This document shows, in pieces, positions 36,193 to 45,565 of a stretch of DNA of 64,000 nt. Both the position numbers and the translations under genes were made by a program. Where the stretch lies: the NCBI GenBank assembly GCA_018816765.1, contig JAHIUX010000009.1:124001-188000 (forward strand), given 5' to 3'. How positions within the stretch are numbered: the stretch's first letter is position 1; each line of letters opens with the position of its first letter. The notes beneath the pieces were generated by a model. The model did no database searches. It saw only the letters and a list, made by a program, of their open reading frames with translations, and had not been told where the DNA came from. This DNA comes from Bacteroidota bacterium (lineage in GTDB: Bacteria > Bacteroidota > Bacteroidia > Bacteroidales > F082).

Positions 36193-37142
36193 CAGATGCC
36201 ATCGTAAAAACTGATTTCAACTTTGCCGGACTGAAAAGTGTTTACAAAGGCAAGGTAAGGGATGTGTATAACATCGCCGACAAACTGCTTGTTATGGTTG
36301 CCAGCGACCGGATTTCGGCCTTTGATGTGGTTTTGCCAAAAGGCATTCCTTACAAAGGTCAGGTGCTTAACCAGATTGCAGCCAAGTTTCTTGACGCTAC
36401 CAGCGATATCGTTCCTAACTGGATGATTGCCAGCCCGGACCCTATGGTTACCATCGGTCATTACTGTAAACCTTTCCCGGTGGAGATGATCATCCGTGGC
36501 TACCTGACCGGAAGCTCATGGCGAACCTATAAAAAAGGCGCCAGGGCCATTTGTGGTGTGCCGGTTCCTGATGGCATGAAAGAGCATCAGCGATTCCCTC
36601 ACCCGATCATAACGCCTACGACAAAAGCCACCGAAGGCCACGATGAGGATATTACACGCGAAGAAATTCTGAACTCAGGTCTGATCTCCGCTGAGGATTA
36701 TCAGTTGCTCGAAAAGTATACCATGCAGATATTTGAGCGCGGAACACAGATTGCTGCCGAGCACGGGCTTATCCTCGTGGATACCAAATATGAGTTTGGC
36801 AAATCAGGCGATACCATTTACCTGATCGATGAGATCCATACGCCCGATTCATCGCGCTATTTCATTGCCGACGAATACGAAGAACGCTTCAGCAAAGGTG
36901 AACAGCAAAAACAACTTTCGAAGGAGTTTGTGCGCGAATGGCTGATGGAAAATGGATTCCAGGGTCAGCACGGCCAGCAGGTTCCAACCATGACCGATGC
37001 CTTTGTTCATAGTGTGTCAGAAAGGTATATCGAGCTTTTCGAAAAAGTGACAGGCGAAACCTTTGTTAAGGCTGACAGTGCCAATGTGCTCAGCCGCATC
37101 GAAAAGAACATCAACGACTTTTTGAGCACATACAAGGGCTAA
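36189..37142 (+). CDS. purC: Phosphoribosylaminoimidazole-succinocarboxamide synthase
   Basis: A 317-residue SAICAR synthetase of the longer form, joining CAIR and aspartate at the expense of ATP in purine synthesis. The N-terminal [55 protein letters not shown], and [24 protein letters not shown] with [11 protein letters not shown] are diagnostic. Translation is coupled to phoH by a 4-base overlap. Convergent with the GH3 gene. Confidence 0.96.
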   Translation: MTDAIVKTDFNFAGLKSVYKGKVRDVYNIADKLLVMVASDRISAFDVVLPKGIPYKGQVLNQIAAKFLDATSDIVPNWMIASPDPMVTIGHYCKPFPVEMIIRGYLTGSSWRTYKKGARAICGVPVPDGMKEHQRFPHPIITPTTKATEGHDEDITREEILNSGLISAEDYQLLEKYTMQIFERGTQIAAEHGLILVDTKYEFGKSGDTIYLIDEIHTPDSSRYFIADEYEERFSKGEQQKQLSKEFVREWLMENGFQGQHGQQVPTMTDAFVHSVSERYIELFEKVTGETFVKADSANVLSRIEKNINDFLSTYKG

Positions 37143-37154
37143 TGCCCAAAAGTG

Positions 37155-39932
37155 TTAGTCAGTCAGGATAAATTTGGTAAAATACCGCTTATCGCTGCTT
37201 CTTAACTCGATCACATAATTGCCATTGGATAAAGCCGGGTCTAAAACCAGATTGAACTGGTTTGGCCCGGTTTGTGTTTTTCCATCGTACAGTTCCTGCG
37301 CCAGTTTTCCTGTCATGGTGTAAAGCCCGATGGCCAGCAGTTCAGGCTTTATGCTGTTAAAATTCAGCTGTATATGTCTATTTCCGGGATTTGGCACTAC
37401 CATGATGCTGTCGATAACCGGACTGTTTTCGCCGATGCCTGATAACAGCTGAAAGTTGTAATAATTGATGTTGAAGCCATCGGTGTAGGCAAACACCTTC
37501 ATCACATAGGTTCCTGATTCGAGGTAAATGTTTGTGCTGAAATCCTGCCAGTTTTGCCAGCCATTGGTTGAAGTGAAGTTGATGTGGGCCGGAATACTGT
37601 CGTTAAACTGAAAGAACAGGGTTCCAGCATTAAATCCGGCAATTCTGCCTACCAGTTTGTAGTTGCCTGATACGTTCACCTTGATGAAGTATTTCATATA
37701 GTCGCCGTCTTCAATCCAACCCACATTTAGTCCTCCACCGACATCGGTGCAGTTTTCGGTGGCAACACCCGACATATCGAAGTAGTCTTCTGCTTCTACT
37801 TTTCCGGGTGTGTTGATCGGCAGCCCGAAATCGAGCATACCGTTGTACACGAAGAAGTTGTCGAACGGACTCAGCACCCGCTCGCCTGCATGAATCCCAC
37901 TTCCTGAATAACCCAGTGAAATTGATGCACCTGACGCATTCAAGACCTGATTGAGTGTTATTGAGAGCATGCTGGAATCCGTATCTGAAAGGCCTGCTAC
38001 CGACACAGCCCCGATTTGTGCAATTCCATCCACAAACACCGTAAACTCCTCAGCAGAAGCACTGAATGAGGTGACTTTGTCACTTAAGCCAAGCACAATG
38101 GTGTTTCCTTCTTTGTTAAGCGCTGCCCCGTAAGGTATGATTTCGGTGCTTCCCAATGAGGCTGGAAAAGACTGAAGCCCGTGTTTGTAGGCAAACATCG
38201 GGTCATAATTGGCATCGCCCACATTCAGGGGCAGCTGGTTCATTGATTTTGGCCAGGAATGGGTGAGCTTTCCTTGTGGCGTATAATCGCCAAACAGCAC
38301 CTGTGCAATGCCATCACCCTCAGTGCCAGGCAGCCAGGCTGCGATAAATGCATCGGTATAAGGCATGATTTCACCAATTACCATGGGCCTTCCTGAAACC
38401 AGGATCGTTACAACGGGTATCCCTTTATCTTTCAGTTTTTTAACGAGATCAACATCTGTACCCTCAATATTTAACGAACTCCTGTCGCCCGCACCTTCGG
38501 CATAAGGTTTCTCACCAATGACCACAACGGCCACGTCAACATCCTCAGTTGTTTCACCATTGAGCGAATAAATCACTTGTCCGGGAGCCATATTTTGTAT
38601 GCCGGTCAAAATTTTTGTGCCTGTGGTGATATCGCCTTCTCCACCTTGCCAGCTGATGGTCCATCCGCCACATTGACCGCCAAGGTTGCTGGCCATGCTG
38701 CCTGCAACCAGTATTTTCTGATTTGTTTTGTGCAGCGGAAGCACATCGTTTTTTGCGGCAAGTAGCACCAATGATTCCCTTACAGCCTGGCGCGCGATGT
38801 TGCGATGAGCCGCAGATCCCACAGTGGGTAATAAAAGGTTGTCAGAAAAAGGTTTCTCAAAAAGGTTCAACAGGAATTTTTGTTTCAGTATCCGTTTCAC
38901 GGCATCATCGATACGGCTCATACTCACTTCATTGCTTTCGACAAGGTCTTTCAGTATGCTGATAAAATAAATATACCGATCAGGAACCATCACCATATCG
39001 ACGCCTGCATTGATGGCTTTTTTGACCGCTGTGCGATAATCGCTGTCGAGCTGGTCGACACCTTTCCAGTCGCTCACCACAAAGCCCCTGAAGCCGAGCT
39101 GTGTTTTCAGGATATAGCTAAGCAGGTAGTCATGCCCATGCAGTTTCTGTCCGTTCCAGCTGTTGTAGGAAGCCATTACTGAACCCACTCCGGCATCGAT
39201 AGCATCAATGTAACCAGCCATATGAATTTCGCGCAGCACTTCTTCCGACACTTCCGTGTTGCCCTGATCGGTCCCATTGGTAGTTCCGCCGTCACCAACA
39301 TAATGTTTTGCACAGGCAAGAATGCTTTCAGCCCCTCCGGGTGTTGGTCCCTGAAGTCCAAGCACCGAAGCAGTCGCCATGAGTTTTTGTATTTCGGGTG
39401 TTTCGCCAAAGCCTTCATAGGTGCGGCCCCAGCGCTCGTTTTGCGGAACTGCAATGCACGGACTAAAGGTCCAGTCGATGCCCGTGGCAGCCACTTCGCG
39501 GGCAGTAACCTGGTTGGCCGCCCTCACCAGGTTGGTATCCCAGGTGCAACCCATGCCGATGTTGTGCGGAAAAATCACAGCGCCATACACATTGTTGTGC
39601 CCATGCACTGCATCGACACCATAAATGATGGGGATGCCCAGCCGGCTTTGCAAGGCCTGAGCCTGATACTGGTTATACATATTGGCCCAGGCTGTCGCTG
39701 TATTCGGTGTTGGTGCTGACCCACCGCCGCTCAAAAGCGAACCAAGGCTGTACACCGCAATATCGCTGATGTTTTCGAGTGCTCCGCGCTCGGCCTGTGT
39801 CATTTGCCCGATCTTTTCGTCGAGTGTCATCAGGTTCAGCAGGCTATCGACCTTTTGGTCGATGGTCAGGTTTTGTGCCAATACAGTGCTGGTGAAACCG
39901 GCAATCAGTAAAATCAGTAAGGTCCTCTTCAT
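37155..39932 (-). CDS. GH3 exo-beta-glucanase/beta-glucosidase with CBM6 and T9SS sorting domain
   Basis: A 925-residue secreted multidomain enzyme. A signal peptide (to about 20) precedes the GH3 barrel with IIYGVDAVHGHNNVYGAVIFPHN, NERWGRTYEGFGE, CAKHYVGDGGTTNGTDQGNT and GFVVSDWKGVDQL, Asp288 being the nucleophile. This is the plant exo-glucanase-like GH3 branch. A beta-rich domain follows to about 690; residues about 690-820 form a CBM6-type binding module (VEAEDYFDMSGVATENC, NVGWIEDGDYMKYFIKV) and the last 80 a T9SS sorting domain (VPNPGNRHIQLNF, GNYVIELRSSDKRYFTKFIL). It probably acts on extracellular beta-1,3/1,4-glucan. It lies downstream of a propeller histidine kinase gene on the same strand. 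Confidence 0.92.
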   Translation of the reverse strand: MKRTLLILLIAGFTSTVLAQNLTIDQKVDSLLNLMTLDEKIGQMTQAERGALENISDIAVYSLGSLLSGGGSAPTPNTATAWANMYNQYQAQALQSRLGIPIIYGVDAVHGHNNVYGAVIFPHNIGMGCTWDTNLVRAANQVTAREVAATGIDWTFSPCIAVPQNERWGRTYEGFGETPEIQKLMATASVLGLQGPTPGGAESILACAKHYVGDGGTTNGTDQGNTEVSEEVLREIHMAGYIDAIDAGVGSVMASYNSWNGQKLHGHDYLLSYILKTQLGFRGFVVSDWKGVDQLDSDYRTAVKKAINAGVDMVMVPDRYIYFISILKDLVESNEVSMSRIDDAVKRILKQKFLLNLFEKPFSDNLLLPTVGSAAHRNIARQAVRESLVLLAAKNDVLPLHKTNQKILVAGSMASNLGGQCGGWTISWQGGEGDITTGTKILTGIQNMAPGQVIYSLNGETTEDVDVAVVVIGEKPYAEGAGDRSSLNIEGTDVDLVKKLKDKGIPVVTILVSGRPMVIGEIMPYTDAFIAAWLPGTEGDGIAQVLFGDYTPQGKLTHSWPKSMNQLPLNVGDANYDPMFAYKHGLQSFPASLGSTEIIPYGAALNKEGNTIVLGLSDKVTSFSASAEEFTVFVDGIAQIGAVSVAGLSDTDSSMLSITLNQVLNASGASISLGYSGSGIHAGERVLSPFDNFFVYNGMLDFGLPINTPGKVEAEDYFDMSGVATENCTDVGGGLNVGWIEDGDYMKYFIKVNVSGNYKLVGRIAGFNAGTLFFQFNDSIPAHINFTSTNGWQNWQDFSTNIYLESGTYVMKVFAYTDGFNINYYNFQLLSGIGENSPVIDSIMVVPNPGNRHIQLNFNSIKPELLAIGLYTMTGKLAQELYDGKTQTGPNQFNLVLDPALSNGNYVIELRSSDKRYFTKFILTD

Positions 39933-40089
39933 GGGGGTCGGATTAGGCTGTAAAATTAACCCACATTGTGCATCCGGCCTAAATTCAGGTTACATCATTT
40001 TTACATCACCCCTTACACAATGCGAATTAATTGTAAAAAAAGATTGATGATCAAAGCGATGTTCCATGTATAAGTAAGGTGAAAAACAA

Positions 40090-43077
40090 TCACACCTCAA
40101 AAGAAAAGCTCACAGGAATAGTGACCACCACTTGTGTTCCGGCCGCCCGGCCTGATTCATCTGTTTTATCAGTGATTTCCCATTGTATGTTTTCTTTATT
40201 TAATTGGTTGTAATAATCAAAATACCCTTTAAGTATTTGCAGTCCTTTGCCTGTTGAGTGTTGACCAATCTGCCTGGCTTTTTCGCGCCCAATGCCATTG
40301 TCCTCAATCTCGATTTGAAGGCTACCGTCCGCTTTCGTGATGCAAATGCTGAGCATGCCTTTTCCTTCGAGGTGCAACAAGCCATGTTTCAAGGCATTTT
40401 CAACGAAAGTCTGAATCGTCATCTTGGGCAGTTGGCTTTCCATATCGATTTCAGGGCTGATGTTAATCCCGAAATCGAACCGGTCTTTGTATCTGAAGCG
40501 CTGAATTTCGAGGTAATCACTCACAAAAGCTATTTCCTGGTTAAGGCTGCGGGTAAGCTTTTCGCTTGAGTTCATGATGCTGCGCATCAGCTGTGAAAGC
40601 TTAACAAAGTAATTGTAAGCGATTGTTTTTTCTTCCTTCAGCACTACCGAAGCAATCGAATTGATGGCGTTATAGGTGAAGTGTGGATCGATTTGGTTTT
40701 TGAGGGCAAGCAGCTGAAGCTGCGCCATCTTTTTGTCGGTTTCGAACTGTTTGTGCTGAATGCGCTTTCTCCGGCTGTTGAACAATGTCCCCAGATAAGC
40801 AAACAGCAATGCTGAAACCAACACAAGCAAAAGCCAGAACCAGTTGCGTTGCCATATCGCAGGTACTATCCTAAAACGCAGGCTTTCAGGCTCATTGTTC
40901 CACACTCCGTCATTGTTGCAGGATTTTAGCAGCAAGGTGTAATTGCCCGGAGGCAGGTTGGTGTAAATGGCATATTTTTCGCTGTTTGGCTCCGACCAGC
41001 CCGCATCATAGCCATCGAGTTTATGGGTATAGGTGATTTCTTCAGGATTGGTGGTATTGATGCCAATAAAGTCGAATCGCAGGTTTTTCTGGGTGTTATC
41101 GAACAGGTAATTTCCGGTTTCATCCTTTTCCGGATCCGACTTAACCCAATCCATTTGTTTGTTGAGGTAACTCAGCTGGTTGACATAGGTTTTGGGGGCA
41201 TAGGCATTGCGGCGGTACATTTTAGGATCGAAACGCACCACCCGGTCTGATGCAGCGATCCAATAATAACCTTTCGAGTCCTCGAAAATGCCATGCTGCC
41301 CCGGTTCAATGCCATGAAAACCGTCTTCACGTGTAAACACCTTGGTACTTGCTTTTCCCTCATTGTACCACATTTTCACATCGAGGCATACCAAACCTTT
41401 AACGGTTCCAATGAGCATTGCAGTGTCGCCCATCATCACAAGGGAAGTAATAAACTGATCGAGTCCGGGGGCTTTTACCTGCCGAAATGTCGTAAAATCA
41501 TAAAAATACAAGCCTTCTATATTGCCCAGCCAGATATTTTGTTTATGGTCTGAAACCATGGCATTGGCACCTTTTTCATATGGCATTTCATTTGTAGGTA
41601 AGTGATACACGCTATCACCTTCCATTATGCTCAATCCCTTGAACCCTCCAAACCAGAGTCGTTTCTGTTTGTCCTTGATGATACACACCGTGCTCCTGCT
41701 TCTTCCATTTCCAGGATGAAGATCCAGGTCTTCGACCCGGCCATCAGGTGTTTTCCTCACCAGTCCAATCCCTGCGCCAAAATACAAGTCAAAGTTGTCC
41801 GGGTCTTCGAATAAATACAAGGATGATAAAAGGAGATCTCCGTCATAGAGTTTCGAAAATGCCTTTCCATCGTATTTCAGTCCGCCAAAGTCGGTGGTTG
41901 TATACAGGATGTTCTTTTCGTGATCGATTGTGCTGCCCATATAAAAATTGAAACGGGCTTTTCCGGTAGCTTTTTTATAGCTTTCCTCAGAAATAATGCG
42001 CGTGCCATCCCAATAGCATAAGCCCTGTTCATAGGAAGCAAACCAGATGTTTCCTTTTTTATCTTCGGAAATACTCCAAATAAGCCCATTGATGCCGCAA
42101 TGCAGCGGAATGAAGTTGGTGAATGCCTTTGATATCAGCCGGAAGAGTCCTTTTTCGGATCCAATCCACAGGTTATCCTGCTGATCAACATATAGGTAGG
42201 TGATTCCGTTAAACTCGTAATGATCACGGTGAACCTTTCCGTGCTGATAATAATGAAGCTCTTTCAGTCCAAAGTTGTAGAAATGCACTGTACCATGGGA
42301 ATCAACTGCAAATTGGTGGCTGATTTCAGTATCAAAAGCAAAGCTATTTGTAAATACTTCATGCAATTTATTGTCGCTGATATAGTATACTTTATTATCA
42401 GCCATGAGATACAATCTGTTGTCGCTGCCCATGTGTATTGCCTGATAAACCTTCATTTCACATGGAATTCGCTCAATGTTCAGGTCGGTTATTTTGAACA
42501 AGCCATAATAGGCTGATAACATCCAAACCACTTTTTCATTTAAATCATAGGTGTAGGTAAAGCTATATTTATCATTGGGCAAATCTGCTTCAGGAAAATA
42601 ACTGGCCACCTGTTCAAACTGTCCATCCTTGAAATCGACCACGATTGCCTGATGCCTGCTGTTACCATAAAAGATGCGAATCTCATCGGGTTTCGATTCG
42701 TATAACATACCAAGTCCGGTTCCTCCTTTAAAAAGGTCCGTAGGGTATGTAGTTATCTTCTCCTGGTCATAGCAACTGAGTCCTTCAACGGAGAGAAACC
42801 AGATCCTTCCCCTATGGTCCTCAATGATGTTTTCAATCAGATTGCCCAACAGTCCTTCCCTGGCAGTAATGTTCACGAATGCACTGCCATCGAAGCGGCT
42901 CACTCCCCCTTTTGTCCCTGCCCAAATATATCCCCGGCTATCCTGAAACACAGCCATTACCTGTGACTGAACAAGTCCGTCCTGCACGGTATAATGCTTG
43001 TAACTAAATTCCTGTGCCTGCAGACAAAAACCGAAAAGCAATAGTATGCCAATGAAAAGAAGTGAAATTTGCTTCAT
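40090..43077 (-). CDS. Two-component regulator propeller sensor with LytS-type histidine kinase
   Basis: A 995-residue membrane sensor. After a signal peptide come about fourteen short beta-propeller repeats (QDSRGYIWAGTKGGVSRFDG, EDHRGRIWFLSVEGLSCYD, KLWFGG-type) up to about 620, then a Y_Y_Y Ig-like domain (TYTHKLDGYDAGWSEPN, YTNLPPGNYTLLLKSCNNDG), one transmembrane helix (WFWLLLVLVSALLFAYLGTL) and a cytoplasmic LytS-type kinase with His799 in LKNQIDPHFTYNAINSI and the ATPase motif TFVENALKHGL with DNGIG. It lacks receiver and DNA-binding domains, so a separate LytTR regulator is needed; the nearest one is at 53752. It is 157 bases upstream of the GH3-CBM6 gene, suggesting control of glucan use. 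Confidence 0.9.
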   Translation of the reverse strand: MKQISLLFIGILLLFGFCLQAQEFSYKHYTVQDGLVQSQVMAVFQDSRGYIWAGTKGGVSRFDGSAFVNITAREGLLGNLIENIIEDHRGRIWFLSVEGLSCYDQEKITTYPTDLFKGGTGLGMLYESKPDEIRIFYGNSRHQAIVVDFKDGQFEQVASYFPEADLPNDKYSFTYTYDLNEKVVWMLSAYYGLFKITDLNIERIPCEMKVYQAIHMGSDNRLYLMADNKVYYISDNKLHEVFTNSFAFDTEISHQFAVDSHGTVHFYNFGLKELHYYQHGKVHRDHYEFNGITYLYVDQQDNLWIGSEKGLFRLISKAFTNFIPLHCGINGLIWSISEDKKGNIWFASYEQGLCYWDGTRIISEESYKKATGKARFNFYMGSTIDHEKNILYTTTDFGGLKYDGKAFSKLYDGDLLLSSLYLFEDPDNFDLYFGAGIGLVRKTPDGRVEDLDLHPGNGRSRSTVCIIKDKQKRLWFGGFKGLSIMEGDSVYHLPTNEMPYEKGANAMVSDHKQNIWLGNIEGLYFYDFTTFRQVKAPGLDQFITSLVMMGDTAMLIGTVKGLVCLDVKMWYNEGKASTKVFTREDGFHGIEPGQHGIFEDSKGYYWIAASDRVVRFDPKMYRRNAYAPKTYVNQLSYLNKQMDWVKSDPEKDETGNYLFDNTQKNLRFDFIGINTTNPEEITYTHKLDGYDAGWSEPNSEKYAIYTNLPPGNYTLLLKSCNNDGVWNNEPESLRFRIVPAIWQRNWFWLLLVLVSALLFAYLGTLFNSRRKRIQHKQFETDKKMAQLQLLALKNQIDPHFTYNAINSIASVVLKEEKTIAYNYFVKLSQLMRSIMNSSEKLTRSLNQEIAFVSDYLEIQRFRYKDRFDFGINISPEIDMESQLPKMTIQTFVENALKHGLLHLEGKGMLSICITKADGSLQIEIEDNGIGREKARQIGQHSTGKGLQILKGYFDYYNQLNKENIQWEITDKTDESGRAAGTQVVVTIPVSFSFEV

Positions 43078-43133
43078 GCAGTAAATCAGCTAGTAGTTGA
43101 AGATTGACATGACACCTTCCGGGAGGTGGCTTC

Positions 43134-44450
43134 TTAAAACATCAACAATTTCAGTCTGGCATCCTCCCTCACCTGCCACCTGCCATCGGAAAGCTGCACA
43201 ATTCCCTTCTGAATTACAGTCAAACGGGTTCCTGAATTACGCAGGCTTTGTATGGAGCACACCGGTTTAAGCCAGGTATCAGCGTGGGTGATGATATCAC
43301 GTATAAATGTTTCGTTTTTTGCAACAAAGGTCAGTGAAGCCAACTCAGGCGCCGAAGGATCCATTTCGATTTTATACAGGCTGGCCTCCGTCTGAATCGC
43401 ATTTTTTGAGGCATCCTCAAAGAAACCCTGCCCATCGGGGATAGAAAAGTAAAAGACGCCCGGTATTCCCTCTTCAATTGTCTCAGCTGCATCATGATCT
43501 GCTGGAGCTTCTGTCGATTCAGGAAGGATTTCGGTGGAGTCTGGTACAGTTTCAGGCATCACCGGCAACACGGCTTCTGTTTCTGCATTGTCAGGTCGGT
43601 TGATTTCCGGCTCAATCTCCTGATCAACTTTTGTGGTTTGCTCAATTTCATCGAAATAATTTTCTGCCATTTCTTTTTCAGTGATGGCTTCGAACTGAAT
43701 TTCGGGTTTAACATCTTCTATTTTAGCATAACCCGGTGAAACTATTTCGGGTGTTTGCACAGCTATCACAGGTCTTTCCACTTCCATTTCAGCTGTTCCA
43801 TCTTCCGTTTTCTGATCATCCTTCTCCACTGTTATTTCAACAGCGGCAGTTTCATTGGGCTGCGCTGGCGGTTCCGCTTGCATCCCGGGGCTTTTGTATT
43901 CAGCAAGGGGCTGCACCGAAGTGTTTGCGTATGGTGTTTGTCTTGGTTTCTCTGCTTTGCTTTCAACCATATTCGCCTTGGCTGTTTCTTCAGTTTGTTC
44001 GGGGCTGTCGTCTTCGGTAAGCTCTTCAATGTGATTGATAATCAGATTTAAATGTTCCTCTGTAGCCTTTATTCTCGCGCTGAGTGCGTTCAGGTATTCG
44101 TACAACCCCCGTTTAAACACATCCAACTGCTCCAGATACCTGCTTGTGTCAATTTCGCCTGGCTGCACGGCATGTCTGGCAGGAGCCTGGTTCATGGCTT
44201 GTTCAGGGAAGCTGAGGTTTTCGAATTTACCCCTGAACTCTTCTTGTAAATTAATTAACTTATTTTCAAGTTGTTTGTGAACATTCTCCGCGTGATCATA
44301 TATTTTTTGTTCCAATTCAAAAAACTTGCGTTTGTTGTTGCGCCTGTGCACATAGAACAAAAACATCACCAAACCCATCATCAGCAAACATGCAACAATA
44401 TACCAGTATGTCTCAAGAAAACCAGTAAGTGAATCGAAAAGCAAAAGCAT
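43134..44450 (-). CDS. Membrane-anchored coiled-coil protein with acidic low-complexity linker
   Basis: A 438-residue protein. Residues about 12-33 are a transmembrane helix (YWYIVACLLMMGLVMFLFYV), followed by a coiled coil (FFELEQKIYDHAENVHKQLENKLINLQEEF) and a second helical stretch (YLNALSARIKATEEHLNLI). Residues about 145-325 are a Glu/Pro/Thr-rich linker. A compact C-terminal domain of about 105 residues (GVFYFSIPDGQGFFEDASKNAIQTEASLYKIEM, WQVREDARLKLLMF) follows. I know no family for it. The layout resembles EzrA-like or cell-envelope scaffold proteins only in outline. It is separated by 157 bases (no feature seen) from the upstream SirB1-like gene. Confidence 0.72.
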   Translation of the reverse strand: MLLLFDSLTGFLETYWYIVACLLMMGLVMFLFYVHRRNNKRKFFELEQKIYDHAENVHKQLENKLINLQEEFRGKFENLSFPEQAMNQAPARHAVQPGEIDTSRYLEQLDVFKRGLYEYLNALSARIKATEEHLNLIINHIEELTEDDSPEQTEETAKANMVESKAEKPRQTPYANTSVQPLAEYKSPGMQAEPPAQPNETAAVEITVEKDDQKTEDGTAEMEVERPVIAVQTPEIVSPGYAKIEDVKPEIQFEAITEKEMAENYFDEIEQTTKVDQEIEPEINRPDNAETEAVLPVMPETVPDSTEILPESTEAPADHDAAETIEEGIPGVFYFSIPDGQGFFEDASKNAIQTEASLYKIEMDPSAPELASLTFVAKNETFIRDIITHADTWLKPVCSIQSLRNSGTRLTVIQKGIVQLSDGRWQVREDARLKLLMF

Positions 44451-44607
44451 GGCTAACCGTTATTAAGGTTAATAGATGATCAAAGATAATTAATTTGAAT
44501 TAGAAACAATGCCTGCCAAAAAACGCAATGTTTTGCGATGAGCAGGAAGCTAATTATCTTGATTAGAAATGCACTCCATGCAAATATACATGGATTTTAA
44601 ATCACAA

Positions 44608-45495
44608 TCAGCTTTTATTTAAAGCCCCGAGCAAATAGCGTAACTCTTCTGCTTTTTGTTTGTTGTCGAGCTGTGTATATGCTTCAATCAGCCCACTGAT
44701 CATGCGGTGAATCATGGTTGTGTTTGAACAGGGTTTGAAATACGTATCCCTTGATTCAATATTTATTTGTTTGATGTACAATTCGATCTCGTTGCGTGTG
44801 AACACTGCACCTTTATTAAACGGGTTAAGGTAGAACATCACCTCTTCATCCAGCTTGAGCTTTTTATCGCCTTCGAAAACTTCATCGGCGTAGGCCAGGA
44901 TAAAATGCTTCGGAAGGTCAACCCCATAAACAGGTATTTTCAGGCTTTGCGCGATTAACACATAGAACATCCCCAGGGACAAGGGGTTGCCTTTGTGGCT
45001 GTCGAGCAGGTTCTTGATATAAAAGTTCTCCGGCGATTGGATGTTGGTTGTGTTGCCACTGAACTTGTTGATGTCGTACAACACATGGTTTATCACCTTG
45101 ATTTTTTCAAGCGCCGTCAGGTTGTTGTTCAGTTCGAGCCATACTTCCTGAATGATTCTGCCTACCTCACGGGTAACCTGGTCCGTGTCAAGGTCAGGAT
45201 ATTGAAATTTGGTTACCAGAATAAATCCCTTCAGCAGGTCGGTGTACCCAAAGTTTGCCCAGTTGTTCAGTTCGGTGTACAGGTGCTCCTGTTGAATATT
45301 ATGGATGATGGCAATGATGCGCTGCTGAATATTGTCGTCGAAGGTGTTTTCCCATGCGTCTTCCAGGGCTGGTATAGCTTCCATGCCATAGGCGTGAATC
45401 CGCTGGCTAACCTGCTCAAACAGTGTGTTGTCAGGTTCGTCTACCAGGCTGATCAGGGCTTTCAGTTCATTCATGTCTTTCATCGACAATGTCAT
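44608..45495 (-). CDS. SirB1-like transglutaminase-core family protein
   Basis: A 295-residue cytoplasmic protein. Residues 25-85 are helical and HEAT-like (IPALEDAWENTFDDNIQQRIIAII). The domain from about 100 carries KIKVINHVLYD and DSHKGNPLSLGMFYVLIAQSLKIPVYGVDLPKHFILAY, matching the SirB1/Transglut_core2 family (KG-P-SLG-ly--ia-rlg-p--gv--PgHf-----). The family has the transglutaminase-like fold; the catalytic Cys is not obvious here, so activity is uncertain. SirB1 function is unknown. It has a TPR-like end (YTQLDNKQKAEELRYLLG). Confidence 0.83.
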   Translation of the reverse strand: MTLSMKDMNELKALISLVDEPDNTLFEQVSQRIHAYGMEAIPALEDAWENTFDDNIQQRIIAIIHNIQQEHLYTELNNWANFGYTDLLKGFILVTKFQYPDLDTDQVTREVGRIIQEVWLELNNNLTALEKIKVINHVLYDINKFSGNTTNIQSPENFYIKNLLDSHKGNPLSLGMFYVLIAQSLKIPVYGVDLPKHFILAYADEVFEGDKKLKLDEEVMFYLNPFNKGAVFTRNEIELYIKQINIESRDTYFKPCSNTTMIHRMISGLIEAYTQLDNKQKAEELRYLLGALNKS

Positions 45496-45565
45496 GCTTT
45501 TTTTGATGTACTATCAATTTTCTTGCCTAAACGTAAATTTCACAAGAATCATTCAGCCCCCGGCC

